This document shows positions 10,006 to 19,343 of a stretch of DNA of 37,218 nt, one piece after another. The notes under the pieces were generated by a model. It was not told where the DNA came from and did no database searches. It saw only the letters and a program-made list of their open reading frames with translations. How positions within the stretch are numbered: position 1 is the stretch's first letter; every line of letters begins with the position of its first letter. The stretch is taken from positions 1-37,218 of the forward strand of contig JAJFHU010000037.1 of assembly GCA_021775455.1 (NCBI GenBank), read 5' to 3'. The stretch comes from Hyphomicrobiales bacterium (GTDB lineage Bacteria > Pseudomonadota > Alphaproteobacteria > Rhizobiales > Rhizobiaceae). A program made the translations under genes and the position numbers.

Positions 10006-12597
10006 CTAAGTTTTCTCAAGCATTTCTTTAACTGTTTCCGCTAATTCTTTGAGTGAAAACGGTTTTGCTAAAAATCCGAAATTACCACGTTCCTCTTCCG
10101 GCAGGTTTTTTGAAAACGCTTCTTCTGCGTATCCGGAGACAAATATGAACTTCAAGTCCGGGCGGGTTTTTCTAAGTTCCCGGAGCAAGGTTGGACCATC
10201 CATTTCCGGCATCACCACATCAGAAACAACAAGGTCAATCTCGTCTCCGATCTCATCGACAACCTCCAATGCCTCTACGCCACTTGCAGCTTGATGCACT
10301 TTGTATCCACGTGCAGCAAGTGCCCGGGAGCCAAAAGCCCTAACCGCATCTTCATCTTCGACCAACAATATGGTCGCATTGCCGGTGAGATCCTTGGCTG
10401 GTTCATCCGGTTTTTCTACAACTGCCTGAGCCCTTTCTTCCTCTTCGGTCACTTCGTGGCGAGGCAGGAATACCCGGAAGATCGTCCCCTTGCCCTGCGT
10501 GCTTTCGGGGAAGATGTAGCCACCAGTTTGTTTGATAATACCGTATACGGTAGATAACCCCAAACCAGTGCCCTTCCCGACTTCCTTAGTGGAAAAGAAC
10601 GGTTCGAAAATCTTGTCTACCACCTCCTGACTCATGCCGGTTCCCTGATCTTCAACTTCAATCAGTACGTATTCGCCCGGCAAAAATCCTTTGTATGAGT
10701 AGTTTTGTTTACTGCTTTCCGCATCAACATTTGACGTCCTGATTTCGAGCTTGCCGCCATTCAGCATGGCGTCACGGGCGTTCACCGCGAGATTTACAAT
10801 AACCTGTTCCAATTGCGAAATATCCACTTTCGTCGGCCACAAATCGCGACCGTGCTTCACTTCCAAATCCACTTTCTCACCCAGCAATCGATCCAGCAAC
10901 ATCCTCAAATCCGAAAGAACATCTGACAATTGCAAAACCTGTGGACGAAGCGTCTGGCGCCTGGAAAATGCAAGCAACTGGCGAACCAGGCTCGCCGCCC
11001 GGTTTGCATTCTGCTTGATATTCATGATGTCCTGGAATGATGGATCAGAAGGCTTGTGACTGGATAGCAGAAGATCGGAAAATCCAATAATTGCGGTAAG
11101 GACATTGTTGAAATCGTGCGCTATACCGCCTGCTAACTGGCCAACAGCCTGCATTTTCTGTCCTTGGGCAAACTGCTCTTCAAGCGCTCTTTGTTCGGTC
11201 GTTTCCATCGCGTAGATAATGACCCTTTCGTCATCCTTGTTAGCCTTGTTTTTCTTTTCAATACTCTCTGTATCGGCAACAGGGCTCACGAATAAACGAA
11301 CATGGCGGTCTGCGTTGCCTTCAATTGCAAGATCCACCGGCTTTATATCACCAAGATGCGCAAGGGCTTGCTGGAAGATATCCTTGAAATTGGCGCGGTC
11401 ATCCTTTGCCACTATCTTTGTGTATTTCATTCCATAGAACTGACCGGCATCTTTCACGATCGGCCCAAACATTTTCAGGAATGCCGCGTTGGAACGAACG
11501 ATTTCACCACTCTTGTTCAGGCTGGCAATCGCCAGCGGTGTAGAATTGAAAAAGCGCGCAAACCGAACCTCTGAGTCCCGCAACGCATCCTCTATTCCGG
11601 TATCCACCATTCGGTTTAAAACAAGCGTCCTGCTCGAACCCGGGGCGCCATCTTCTGCCGTCGGAATTTTGTGATAAAGCCTCACCGGCAGCAAAGTGCC
11701 ATCGCTTCTAATCATGTCCAGATCAACAACGAGTGTTGTCGGACCACCATCATCAGACTTGGGTGCTTCCAGCAGAGCGACATTGTCGCCAACAATTATG
11801 TCACTCATGTTGACCGAGCCAGATTCAAAGCGAGCCAAATCAAGTCCGAGCCAGTCCGCCAGTGTGGCGTTTATATATGCAAGCTTGCCGTTCGTCTCAC
11901 TTGAAAGAAACCCTGCCGGCGCGTGATCAAGATAATGGATGGCATCCTGAAGTTCCTTAAACGCATGTTCGTGCCGTTGACGGTCCATGGTCACATCTGA
12001 GACGTACCAGGCACTCAAAGGCTTTGCATAACCCGGTACTTCGATACCCCGCGCTCGCATTCTAAACCAGCGGGCACCTTCCTGGTCGTTCAGCAAACCG
12101 GATTGTACACGGAACTCCTCCACTCCACTGTCCAATACCTTGGCTGCATTCGATAAGCGATAGATTATGTCGGCGGCATCGGGAACGCGGGAAAATACAG
12201 CCTCAACGCTACCAACATCACTCGCCATTTCGGCACCTGTCATTTCGGCATATGCGCGGTTGGCGTAGACCACGCGCCCTTCAAAGTCGGTTACAACGAC
12301 ACCCGTATCCATGTCACCCACGAGCGTTTTCAGGAATTCGTCAGATCTGCGGCTGGATGAGAGCTGCACCATACCCAAAAGGAGAGCAAACAGAAAAAAT
12401 ACACCAACACTGGCAAAAACGCCAAGCACTGCCAGAAACATTGGTGCACCCAACCGTTCCTGACCGAATACGCCAAGAGCGGTCACGCCAACAAACAGAA
12501 ATATACCCAACAGTAGTAACCGGCCAACGCCAGACGATTTTCCGAGCTTGTCAACCACCGGCTCTGATATCACCGCGGTATCATTGTTTGCAGTCAT
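10006..12597 (-). CDS. cckA: Hybrid histidine kinase CckA (cell-cycle phosphorelay)
   Basis: 863-residue membrane sensor kinase/phosphatase that feeds phosphate through ChpT to CtrA. Two TM helices lie at about residues 26-44 and 53-78. PAS domains follow at about 85-210, 220-330 and 345-460. The DHp domain has His494 in GGIAHDFNN, the HATPase has [16 protein letters not shown] and [11 protein letters not shown], and the C-terminal receiver has Asp793 in [12 protein letters not shown]. This layout, and the [10 protein letters not shown] box with the fused receiver, are characteristic of CckA. I chose ATG at 12597 over a GTG at 12630 because GGAG precedes it and there is no RBS at the GTG. The upstream region contains a perfect CtrA box, suggesting feedback. 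Confidence 0.95.
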   Translation of the reverse strand: MTANNDTAVISEPVVDKLGKSSGVGRLLLLGIFLFVGVTALGVFGQERLGAPMFLAVLGVFASVGVFFLFALLLGMVQLSSSRRSDEFLKTLVGDMDTGVVVTDFEGRVVYANRAYAEMTGAEMASDVGSVEAVFSRVPDAADIIYRLSNAAKVLDSGVEEFRVQSGLLNDQEGARWFRMRARGIEVPGYAKPLSAWYVSDVTMDRQRHEHAFKELQDAIHYLDHAPAGFLSSETNGKLAYINATLADWLGLDLARFESGSVNMSDIIVGDNVALLEAPKSDDGGPTTLVVDLDMIRSDGTLLPVRLYHKIPTAEDGAPGSSRTLVLNRMVDTGIEDALRDSEVRFARFFNSTPLAIASLNKSGEIVRSNAAFLKMFGPIVKDAGQFYGMKYTKIVAKDDRANFKDIFQQALAHLGDIKPVDLAIEGNADRHVRLFVSPVADTESIEKKNKANKDDERVIIYAMETTEQRALEEQFAQGQKMQAVGQLAGGIAHDFNNVLTAIIGFSDLLLSSHKPSDPSFQDIMNIKQNANRAASLVRQLLAFSRRQTLRPQVLQLSDVLSDLRMLLDRLLGEKVDLEVKHGRDLWPTKVDISQLEQVIVNLAVNARDAMLNGGKLEIRTSNVDAESSKQNYSYKGFLPGEYVLIEVEDQGTGMSQEVVDKIFEPFFSTKEVGKGTGLGLSTVYGIIKQTGGYIFPESTQGKGTIFRVFLPRHEVTEEEERAQAVVEKPDEPAKDLTGNATILLVEDEDAVRAFGSRALAARGYKVHQAASGVEALEVVDEIGDEIDLVVSDVVMPEMDGPTLLRELRKTRPDLKFIFVSGYAEEAFSKNLPEEERGNFGFLAKPFSLKELAETVKEMLEKT

Positions 12598-12717
12598 ACA
12601 CCAATTGCTCCGGGCTGTGATTCGTAGCACATACTTTAGCAGTGTTAGATAAATCTTGCCGCATTAGAATGTTCAAGTTCGCCTCGGTATCGACATGATC
12701 GCAATTTAGATGCACAT

Positions 12718-12732
12718 TTAACTTGGTGTTAA
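12718..12732. promoter_or_regulatory. CtrA box between cckA and the FliO-like gene
   Basis: TTAA at 12718-12721 and TTAA at 12729-12732 are separated by exactly seven bases, matching the full CtrA consensus TTAA-N7-TTAA. A second pair, TTAA-N3-TTAA, lies at 12749-12759. The site is 121 bp before the cckA start and 107 bp before the FliO-like start, in the divergent promoter region. Binding by CtrA is inferred. Confidence 0.75.
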
Positions 12733-12838
12733 TGCAAATATTGGCATTTTAAGGGTTAACAGTGCGGCTTGGGCATCCTAAATACACAGCGATTCCGATC
12801 TGCAAGTAATGGTGTGGCCATCAAAGGAGTAATTGCTT

Positions 12839-13609
12839 ATGGCTTGGTTACAGGCGCTGATTGGTGATGATAGCGCAATTCAACTGGTGTTGATAACAAT
12901 CGGACTGGTGATAGCTCTTATCGTGCTATTTTGGGTTTTTCGTAAAATTGTGGGCACACCGGCAAGCAGAGCTGCCCGAAATCGAATTCCGCGACTTTCC
13001 GTTACCGATGCCGCCGTTGTTGATGAAAAACGGCGACTCATCCTGGTTCGCCGTGATGACGTAGAGCATTTGTTGCTGATAGGTGGGCCATCTGATGTTG
13101 TTGTCGAGACAAATGTGATGCGCGCGCAGCAAAGAGACACGCGTTCGATTGCGCCAGCAGCGAAATCAGATAGTGCAGTTGCAGAAAGCAACAAATTTTC
13201 GACTCCGGAAAGTGTAGTTACCACCGCAACAGTAGCGGGTTCTGATGTAACTTTTGGAAGTCGGAAACCAGATACCACTGAGAAAGAAACACAACCAGAA
13301 ATTAAATCTGTTGAAAATTCCGCTCCTGTTGCATCAGAACCAACATTGACTGCTGCTACTCGTAATGACGGAGAGAGTGACGAATCGCCTGAAAATCCAA
13401 ATGTTGATCTGGAATCAAAAATTTCAGAGAAATTGGACGATACGTTGGCGACCATCGAGGTTAAATCAGACAACGATGATAAAACATCACAAAGCAGTGA
13501 CGATGGTGGTGAAATCTCGGTAGTTTCAAAATCCGATAGCAGTAAATCAGAAGATGAAATGCAAAAATTGTTGGACGAACTTGCATCAGAAGTTAAAGAG
13601 CCAGCTTAG
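12839..13609 (+). CDS. FliO-like flagellar biosynthesis protein with long acidic tail
   Basis: 256 residues. One TM helix lies at about residues 14-34 (IQLVLITIGLVIALIVLFWVF), followed by a small beta-rich domain (RNRIPRLSVTDAAVVDEKRRLILVRRDDVEHLLLIGG) typical of FliO, which helps assemble the flagellar export gate FliPQR. Residues about 95-256 are Ser/Glu/Asp/Lys-rich and low in complexity, probably disordered. The start is ATG 12839, with AAAGGAG 8 bases upstream. It is divergent from cckA across a CtrA box, consistent with CtrA control of flagellar genes. No other flagellar gene is in the window, so the function rests on the domain pattern. Confidence 0.72.
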   Translation: MAWLQALIGDDSAIQLVLITIGLVIALIVLFWVFRKIVGTPASRAARNRIPRLSVTDAAVVDEKRRLILVRRDDVEHLLLIGGPSDVVVETNVMRAQQRDTRSIAPAAKSDSAVAESNKFSTPESVVTTATVAGSDVTFGSRKPDTTEKETQPEIKSVENSAPVASEPTLTAATRNDGESDESPENPNVDLESKISEKLDDTLATIEVKSDNDDKTSQSSDDGGEISVVSKSDSSKSEDEMQKLLDELASEVKEPA

Positions 13610-13656
13610 AAAAGCCGGTTACCAAATTCGCCAATCAATCCTTTTAACATTGTTTA

Positions 13657-14076
13657 TCAATCGTCGCGATAGACTTTTTCGCGCCGTTCGTGGCGTTCCT
13701 GTGCTTCGATAGAAAGAGTAGCAATTGGCCTGGCATCAAGTCGTTTCAAACTTATCGGCTCTCCTGTCTCTTCACAGTAGCCGTAGGTGCCCTCTTCAAT
13801 CCGTTTAAGGGCAGAATCAATTTTGGAAATCAGCTTGCGTTCACGATCCCTCGTTCTCAATTCGATTGATCGGTCAGTTTCTGATGACGCGCGGTCAGCC
13901 GAGTCAGGCAATTTGTCACTGTGATCCTGCAATTCTGCTATTGTGGATCGAGTTTCTCTGAGAATATCTGACTTCCAGGTTTCCAGCTTTTTGCGAAAAT
14001 ATTCCTTCTGCAGTTCATTCATGAACCGCTCTTTTTCGCTCGGGCGATAATCAATATCCAAATCAACTTTGCCCAC
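13657..14076 (-). CDS. dksA: DksA-family RNA polymerase secondary-channel regulator
   Basis: 139 residues. DksA binds the RNA polymerase secondary channel and works with ppGpp in the stringent response. The coiled-coil arm spans about residues 20-95. The globular end reads YGYCEETGEPISLKRLDARP followed by IATLSIEAQERHE. Of the four zinc-finger cysteines of E. coli DksA only the first is kept; the others are Thr, Ser and Ala. This reduced finger is known in functional alphaproteobacterial DksA proteins. It converges on the FliO-like gene (47 bp). The ATG at 14076 is preceded by GAGGAG. Confidence 0.93.
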   Translation of the reverse strand: MGKVDLDIDYRPSEKERFMNELQKEYFRKKLETWKSDILRETRSTIAELQDHSDKLPDSADRASSETDRSIELRTRDRERKLISKIDSALKRIEEGTYGYCEETGEPISLKRLDARPIATLSIEAQERHERREKVYRDD

Positions 14077-14381
14077 GGATAGCTCCTCTGATGTGAACTG
14101 AAGCGGTGTATAGACCGCGATTCAAATTCTCACAAGTCGAAAGTTTGTTACCGGGCAAATTCTTTTGGTTTCAATCCCGCCAGGCCATCATGGCTGGACT
14201 TTGAATGGAGAATTTGGCTACTTCAAACAACTGCCCTGTGAGATTGGATTTCTTTTTTATCGGTAAGCTACTAAAGTCACGGATCGTTGATTCCAGGTTT
14301 GACATTGAAATACATTGCCAAAAATGCACCTATGGAATGCCTGCCCTGCTCGCTGGATAAGCTATTGTGGAATAATTATTA
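14077..14381. other. 305-bp divergent intergenic region between dksA and sixA
   Basis: Contains promoters for both genes. TTGACA at 14299-14304 is a good -35 for the plus strand, but I see no well-spaced -10. Near 14185 there is a short palindrome GCCATCATGGC. No ORF, tRNA or long repeat is evident. Confidence 0.5.
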
Positions 14382-14903
14382 ATGCTCCGACTATTTGTCT
14401 TACGTCACGCGAAATCTTCCTGGGCAGTGCCCGGGGCAATTGACATGGAGCGCGAGTTAAATGAGCGTGGATTTACTGACCTCGAAAAAATGTTGCAAGC
14501 AATTATCGAACAGCGTTTTCAACCGGATCATGTCCTATGTTCGACCGCAATTCGCACCAGGCAGACCCTAGAGGGTTTGAGATCAGCACTCAAATCCGAT
14601 GTAAAAGTCACCTTTGAATCGCGCCTCTATTCTGGCGGTACCAACGATTATCTGGATATTATTAAATCTCACCAAACACCCGAAAGCCTGATGATCATCG
14701 GTCACAATCCGATGTGTGGTAGTCTCGTAGCCAATCTCTATGGTTCCGGAAGCGAAAAATATTTCGCACGAATTGCTTTGAAGTATCCAACGGGTACGTT
14801 GAGTGTACTGGATTTTGATATTGGACAATGGTCAGAAATCAAAGGCGGTACTGGTGAGTTAAAAGCCTGCATGATGCCAAGAAAATTGGTGCAAGACCAG
14901 TAA
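14382..14903 (+). CDS. SixA-like phosphohistidine phosphatase (histidine phosphatase superfamily)
   Basis: 173 residues. The phosphate-binding motif LFVLRHAKSSW has catalytic His9, and the second catalytic histidine is His108 in IIGHNPMC. There is no signal peptide, so it is cytoplasmic. SixA dephosphorylates phosphohistidine on HPt domains or PTS proteins in E. coli; here the partner is unknown, although the window also encodes CckA and a single-domain HPt protein. ATG at 14382 has no good Shine-Dalgarno and follows an A/T-rich leader. Confidence 0.85.
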   Translation: MLRLFVLRHAKSSWAVPGAIDMERELNERGFTDLEKMLQAIIEQRFQPDHVLCSTAIRTRQTLEGLRSALKSDVKVTFESRLYSGGTNDYLDIIKSHQTPESLMIIGHNPMCGSLVANLYGSGSEKYFARIALKYPTGTLSVLDFDIGQWSEIKGGTGELKACMMPRKLVQDQ

Positions 14904-14949
14904 TCGGGCTTTATTTCTTGAATTGTAAATAATCCACGTGAACCGTTGG

Positions 14950-14975
14950 TTAACCATTTTTTGCAAGGATTAACC
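14950..14975. repeat. Direct TTAACC repeats upstream of the exported unknown gene
   Basis: TTAACC occurs at 14950-14955 and 14970-14975, 20 bp apart in the same orientation; the first is part of the palindrome GGTTAACC. The site lies 22-48 bp before the start at 14998. TTAACC contains the CtrA half-site, but the spacing does not match the full consensus. Confidence 0.4.
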
Positions 14976-14997
14976 TGAGCAATAATGGGTTTTTGTA

Positions 14998-15519
14998 ATG
15001 CGTATCTCCGGCTTTCTTCTAGTAGTCTGCTATTTTATCCTAAGTGTCGCTTCGGCATACGCCTCTGATGAAAAATTCTTTAAGTTAATCCGCGGGAGCT
15101 GGTCGGGTCCAGGCGAAATCGTCGCCGGGAAATACAAAGGCACAAAGTTCGTTTGCACCTTTGGTGGTGATTCGGTCAAACCAAAATCCGGTATGGAAGT
15201 CGACGGGTCTTGCAGGGTCGGCGTTTTCAACCAACCCATGAACGCTGAAATTACCAAAACTGCCGGAGCCTATATCGGCAAGTTTCTGGATGGGGCAAAA
15301 GGTGACGGAATGGATGTTACCGGCGGTCGCTATACAGATTCCAGGCTGGTGGTAGACATCAAGCGAAAAGACCTGGATGGTATCATGGTTGCAAATCTGA
15401 CTAACCCGAATCGTCTTAATGTTACGATTTCAGTGAAGCACCAGGGTAAATTAATACCTGTCATTGGCATGAGTCTGAACCGAAAATCCGATGCAATCGT
15501 TACCGGGTCAGTTAACTGA
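14998..15519 (+). CDS. Exported protein of unknown function
   Basis: 173 residues with a clear Sec signal peptide (MRISGFLLVVCYFILSVASA, cleavage near AYA-SDE). The mature part of about 150 residues is beta-rich, with LIRGSWSGPGEIVAGKYKG, two cysteines (FVCTF and GSCRV) that may form a disulfide, and a C-terminal LIPVIGMSLNRK. I do not recognise a named family; similar small periplasmic proteins are common in Rhizobiales. It overlaps the 3' end of folK by 8 bp in convergent orientation. Confidence 0.75.
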   Translation: MRISGFLLVVCYFILSVASAYASDEKFFKLIRGSWSGPGEIVAGKYKGTKFVCTFGGDSVKPKSGMEVDGSCRVGVFNQPMNAEITKTAGAYIGKFLDGAKGDGMDVTGGRYTDSRLVVDIKRKDLDGIMVANLTNPNRLNVTISVKHQGKLIPVIGMSLNRKSDAIVTGSVN

Positions 15520-16033
15520 ATTTGGCAACCCAATCGGTTCCTTCATATTCCATTTCCAGCGCAGGTTCGCCAAGTCCAGTCAGCAATTCACCAACTGATT
15601 TCCCGCCTATTTTGAGACCGTCATCAAGCGTCGCCAATGGCTCCAAAACAAATTGCCGCTCCTGCATTCTTGGATGCGGAATTGTCAGGTTCTCGTAGCT
15701 AACCATCACGTCGCCAAACAACAGAATATCCAGATCAATTGTTCTTGGCCCCCATCGCTTGGAACGAGTGCGTTTCAGGCTCTCTTCCGCTTCCAGGCAC
15801 TTATCGAGAAATGCCTGTGGCTCAAGGCTTGTTTCAAACTTGGCGCATGCGTTTAAAAACCAATCCTGATCGGTAATTCCCCATGGCGGTGTCTTGTAGA
15901 CAGGCGAAACAGCAACCAGTTCAACATCCGGTTCACTATCCAGAACATCAAGAGCCTTGGCCATATTCGACAATACATCGCCTACATTGCCACCCAAGCC
16001 AACAAATACCGGTTTTTTGCTTTTCACCATCAC
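15512..16033 (-). CDS. folK: 6-hydroxymethyl-7,8-dihydropterin pyrophosphokinase
   Basis: 173-residue HPPK that transfers pyrophosphate from ATP to 6-hydroxymethyl-dihydropterin for folate synthesis. Motifs are FVGLGGNVGD at the N-terminus, SPVYKTPPWG, and the diagnostic RWGPRTIDLDILLFGD followed by TIPHPRMQERQFVLEPL. Its start overlaps the end of folB by 4 bp (ATGA), so it is the third gene of a folP-folB-folK operon with coupled translation. Confidence 0.96.
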   Translation of the reverse strand: MMVKSKKPVFVGLGGNVGDVLSNMAKALDVLDSEPDVELVAVSPVYKTPPWGITDQDWFLNACAKFETSLEPQAFLDKCLEAEESLKRTRSKRWGPRTIDLDILLFGDVMVSYENLTIPHPRMQERQFVLEPLATLDDGLKIGGKSVGELLTGLGEPALEMEYEGTDWVAKFS

Positions 16034-16398
16034 TCTTGCGGATATTTCACGGTGACTTCTACATAATCCAGAACACCTGGAACCGGTGCATTGGGTTTAC
16101 GAATAGTGATTGCTGCTCGCTCGACAATGGGGCACTCTGCGCAAATTGCCCGGCCAACTTCCAATGCCAACGCCTCTATCAAAAATCGCCGCTTGCCGGT
16201 AATTATCCCTTCGATAATCTTGAAGGCAGTTCCATAGTCAACTGTGCCATCGATTTCGTCAGCTTCCACAGCTTTACCGCCGTCAACATCAAGAACAGCG
16301 TCGACAAAGAAACGTTGCCCGAGCGTTTCCTCTTCATTGTAAACACCATGACGGGCGAAAAAGGCACAATTCTTTAGCGTGATATTGTAAGTTGTCAT
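16030..16398 (-). CDS. folB: Dihydroneopterin aldolase
   Basis: 122 residues. It converts dihydroneopterin to 6-hydroxymethyl-dihydropterin and glycolaldehyde. Motifs are ITLKNCAFFARHGVYNEEE, the conserved DYGTAFKIIE and FLIEALALEVGRAI, and ITIRKPNAPVPG with the DYVEV end. The start is ATG 16398, 4 bp after the folP stop codon; an earlier in-frame start would overlap folP. It is the middle gene of the folate operon. Confidence 0.94.
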   Translation of the reverse strand: MTTYNITLKNCAFFARHGVYNEEETLGQRFFVDAVLDVDGGKAVEADEIDGTVDYGTAFKIIEGIITGKRRFLIEALALEVGRAICAECPIVERAAITIRKPNAPVPGVLDYVEVTVKYPQE

Positions 16399-16402
16399 TA
16401 TG

Positions 16403-17263
16403 TTATGCCCTACCCTGTTCCAATATCGCATCTGCCATTTGCAATGCCTGGCGATTAACCGCTACGTCGTGGACACGAAACAGTGCCCCACCTTTGATAC
16501 GTGCAATTGCACTAGTAGCCGCCGTCCCAATATCACGATTGTCGACCTCTTGTCCTGTGTAATGGCCAATAAATCGCTTCCGGGAAGTGCCCGTTAATAT
16601 CGGAAAACCAAATTCATGCAATTCTTCCATGCGCGCCAGTAATGCCACATTTTCATCGGGGTCTTTTGCGAAGCCGTATCCGGGATCCAGTACGATTTGG
16701 CCGTCTGTAATTCCCGCGTTTCCGGCAATCTTCAATGATTCATCCAAAAACTCATGCTGATCCCTGATGACATCGGGATCGCGCTCGCGCTCGCGACCGG
16801 TATGCATTATACACAGCCCGGTCTTGTGCTCTGCTGCAACTCTGACCAGACCAGAATCCTTCTGAAGCCCCCAGACATCATTTATGATATGGCACCCCTC
16901 CTTCACTGCAATCTTTGCAGTCTCTGCCCGGTATGTATCAACGGAAAGAATCGTATTCTTATGGTCCCGAAGCCTCCTTATGATCGGCAAAATACGTTCC
17001 AGCTCCTCCTCGACACTAGTTGCCTTGCTGCCGGGGCGGGTCGATTCACCACCAATATCAATTATCGATGCGCCTTCCGCGATCATCTGCTCAGCCTGGC
17101 TGACCGCCGCGTCAACACGATCAAACTTGCCACCATCAGAAAATGAATCAGGTGTCACATTCAAAATTCCCATAATGACAGCCGCCGGGCCAAGCGTCAG
17201 AGACTTTCCGTGTGCGAGTTGCCAGTCCCGCATGGCAAAAGGATCAAACGTATTCTTTGTCAT
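16403..17263 (-). CDS. folP: Dihydropteroate synthase
   Basis: 286-residue DHPS that joins p-aminobenzoate to dihydropterin pyrophosphate; target of sulfonamides. It has the TIM-barrel signatures GILNVTPDSFSDGG, IDIGGESTRPG, DPGYGFAKD and TGTSRKRFIG. First gene of the folP-folB-folK operon on the minus strand, divergent from the MFS gene at 17420. ATG at 17263. Confidence 0.97.
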   Translation of the reverse strand: MTKNTFDPFAMRDWQLAHGKSLTLGPAAVIMGILNVTPDSFSDGGKFDRVDAAVSQAEQMIAEGASIIDIGGESTRPGSKATSVEEELERILPIIRRLRDHKNTILSVDTYRAETAKIAVKEGCHIINDVWGLQKDSGLVRVAAEHKTGLCIMHTGRERERDPDVIRDQHEFLDESLKIAGNAGITDGQIVLDPGYGFAKDPDENVALLARMEELHEFGFPILTGTSRKRFIGHYTGQEVDNRDIGTAATSAIARIKGGALFRVHDVAVNRQALQMADAILEQGRA

Positions 17264-17419
17264 TTATGTCACTACTCATGAATGATGTTGAGCTGTCTAA
17301 AAGCTCCATCCAGTTCATTTGTTGAATTCCAAATGTTCACCTGCAACAGCAACATTCGGATTGGATGTCAAGCAATCAATCCGCTTTCAATTGTTTGGCA
17401 AGAAGTTTAATCAGGAGCC

Positions 17420-18616
17420 ATGACCAACGCCAACACACAGATGACGTTTTCAAGATCGTGGCAGACGCCTACGGGTCTCTTGATGGCAATGGCAGCGGCC
17501 ATGCAGGTAGCATTCGCTGCCTGGATGTTGATGACCAACAACTTTGCTTACGAGACGCTGTCATTCACTGGACGCGAGATTGGTATCCAGCAAAGTGTAC
17601 GGGAAATCCCCGGATTTTTGTCGTTTGCAGCAGTGTTTCTTCTATTTCTGGCTCGTGAACAGACATTGGCCTACATATCGCTCATACTGCTTGGTGGCGC
17701 TGCTGCGGTAACCGGGTACTTCCCCAGTTTTACCGGCTTTTTGATAACCACATTTATTTCATCAATCGGATTTCACTATTACGAAACAATGCATCAATCG
17801 CTTTCGCTGCAATGGCTTCCAAAAGCTACTGCACCTGCGATCATGGGCAAGATTTTGGCAATTGGATCAATCTCACAATTGGTGTGTTTCGGATTTGTAT
17901 TTATTGCATGGTTCTGGATTGGAATGCATTTCAGCAGCATATATTTGGTAACCGGCCTGGCGACTGTGGTTGCCGTCATTGCCATGTGGGTAATGTTTCC
18001 ATCGTTTAAGGACGGCATTCCGCAACACAAGAAAATCATTCTGAGAAAACGCTACTGGTTGTATTATGCCCTGACCTTCATGGGCGGGGCTCGACGCCAG
18101 ATATTCATGGTGTTCGCCACATTCATGATGGTTGAACGATTTGGTTTTCAACTGCATGAAGTCGCGGCTCTGGCTATCGCCAACGGTATTCTGACGATGC
18201 TCTTTGCACCTCTTATCGGACAATGGATTGTACGTTTTGGTGAGCGGCGGATGCTGACTTGGGAATATATGGGCCTGATTGCCGTATTTATTGCATATGC
18301 CTGGGTTCCAAACTGGTGGATAGCAGTCGGGCTTTATCTAATCGATCATGTGTTATTTGCGGTTGCCATATCCATGAAAACCTATTTTCAGAAGATTGCA
18401 GATCCGGCTGATATAGCCCCAACAGCAGGCGTGGCGTTTACAATCAACCACATAGCTGCCGTATTTATACCGGTAATATTCGGATTGATCTGGATATGGA
18501 ACCCGGCTGCAGTGTTTTTGGCAGGGGCTGCCATGGCATTTGTGTCGTTGACGTTTGCCCGCATGGTACCAATATCACCGGAAACAGGTAATGAATTTGT
18601 ATGGAGCAAAGGCTAA
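17420..18616 (+). CDS. MFS transporter of unknown substrate
   Basis: 398 residues with about 12 hydrophobic helices and a short cytosolic loop in the middle (SFKDGIPQHKKIILRKRYW). A family-like cytoplasmic motif is IGQWIVRFGERRMLTW between helices 8 and 9. Aromatic residues are abundant. There is no feature that tells the substrate. AGGAG lies only 2 bases before ATG 17420; ATG 17441 is an alternative start. The next gene starts 35 bp after the stop. Confidence 0.82.
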   Translation: MTNANTQMTFSRSWQTPTGLLMAMAAAMQVAFAAWMLMTNNFAYETLSFTGREIGIQQSVREIPGFLSFAAVFLLFLAREQTLAYISLILLGGAAAVTGYFPSFTGFLITTFISSIGFHYYETMHQSLSLQWLPKATAPAIMGKILAIGSISQLVCFGFVFIAWFWIGMHFSSIYLVTGLATVVAVIAMWVMFPSFKDGIPQHKKIILRKRYWLYYALTFMGGARRQIFMVFATFMMVERFGFQLHEVAALAIANGILTMLFAPLIGQWIVRFGERRMLTWEYMGLIAVFIAYAWVPNWWIAVGLYLIDHVLFAVAISMKTYFQKIADPADIAPTAGVAFTINHIAAVFIPVIFGLIWIWNPAAVFLAGAAMAFVSLTFARMVPISPETGNEFVWSKG

Positions 18617-18650
18617 CAAGCTCTCCAAACGCGGTCGAAGCGAGGCAATA

Positions 18651-19226
18651 GTGAGACGATTGGGTGTAATTTGCGGATTTGCATTACTTGCCGCCTGTAC
18701 CAGTGTTGGGCAACGCACCCAATTGAGCGTTGGTTATTATATCGTGGAAGGGCAAACATTTAGTCAACTTGATCGGCAAATATTACTGCATGGTCCCAAT
18801 GTAGACGGTGTCGGGAAGGCACTCGCTGCAACCAACATTCGAATGGTTCCAGACATACACTTTGCGGAGCTTGGTGATCAATGCGTAGTCAAAAAGGCCC
18901 GAATCAATGTGAAAGCAAAAGTAACTCTTCCCCGACACGGCAATTTGAGAAGCGCACGCAGTGAACTGCGCAAAGCCTGGAACAATCTCAAGCGTTACGC
19001 GGAATTACATGAGGCCGTTCATGTAGCGATTGCAGACAAGTTTGCCCTTAAGGTGGAAAAAGCAATTCAAATCCTGGAACCGCAAAATAATTGCGATGCA
19101 ATGCGCAGTAAAGTGTTGGAAATCTCAAAACAAATTATGCTGGAGCACGAAGAAGCCCAGCAGAAATTTGACGATGACGAACAAATACGCATCAAGAAAC
19201 TTATCACAAAGCAGGAAAACAGCTGA
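18651..19226 (+). CDS. DUF922-type lipoprotein, putative zinc metalloprotease
   Basis: 191 residues. The lipoprotein signal MRRLGVICGFALLAAC-T has lipobox LAAC with Cys16. The domain has a thermolysin-like HEAVH (HExxH, His120-His124) in YAELHEAVHVAIADKFA, as in the DUF922 predicted secreted Zn-dependent proteases; the SVGYYIVEGQTFSQL start also fits. I chose GTG at 18651, which has GAGG 5 bases upstream and gives a proper lipoprotein signal; ATG 18591 and TTG 18555 lie inside the MFS gene. It is probably cotranscribed with the MFS gene. Protease activity is not proven for the family. Confidence 0.78.
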   Translation: MRRLGVICGFALLAACTSVGQRTQLSVGYYIVEGQTFSQLDRQILLHGPNVDGVGKALAATNIRMVPDIHFAELGDQCVVKKARINVKAKVTLPRHGNLRSARSELRKAWNNLKRYAELHEAVHVAIADKFALKVEKAIQILEPQNNCDAMRSKVLEISKQIMLEHEEAQQKFDDDEQIRIKKLITKQENS

Positions 19227-19343
19227 CCTGATTGTAGAACTATTCCAAGATTGTTGGGCTTTATTCAGTAAACTCCTTGCCTTTTGTTGCCGTTTTTCTT
19301 AATTGACCGCCTTCAATGTTGTTTCAGGTCAGTTGAGTAAATC

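Noticed and set aside
14950-14975. CtrA full site upstream of the gene at 14998
   Set aside because: The two TTAA elements are 16 bases apart rather than 7, so this is reported only as a repeat.
18555-18650. Longer N-terminus of the DUF922 protein from TTG 18555 or ATG 18591
   Set aside because: These starts lie within or across the MFS gene end and would bury the lipoprotein signal; GTG 18651 has an RBS and a proper signal.
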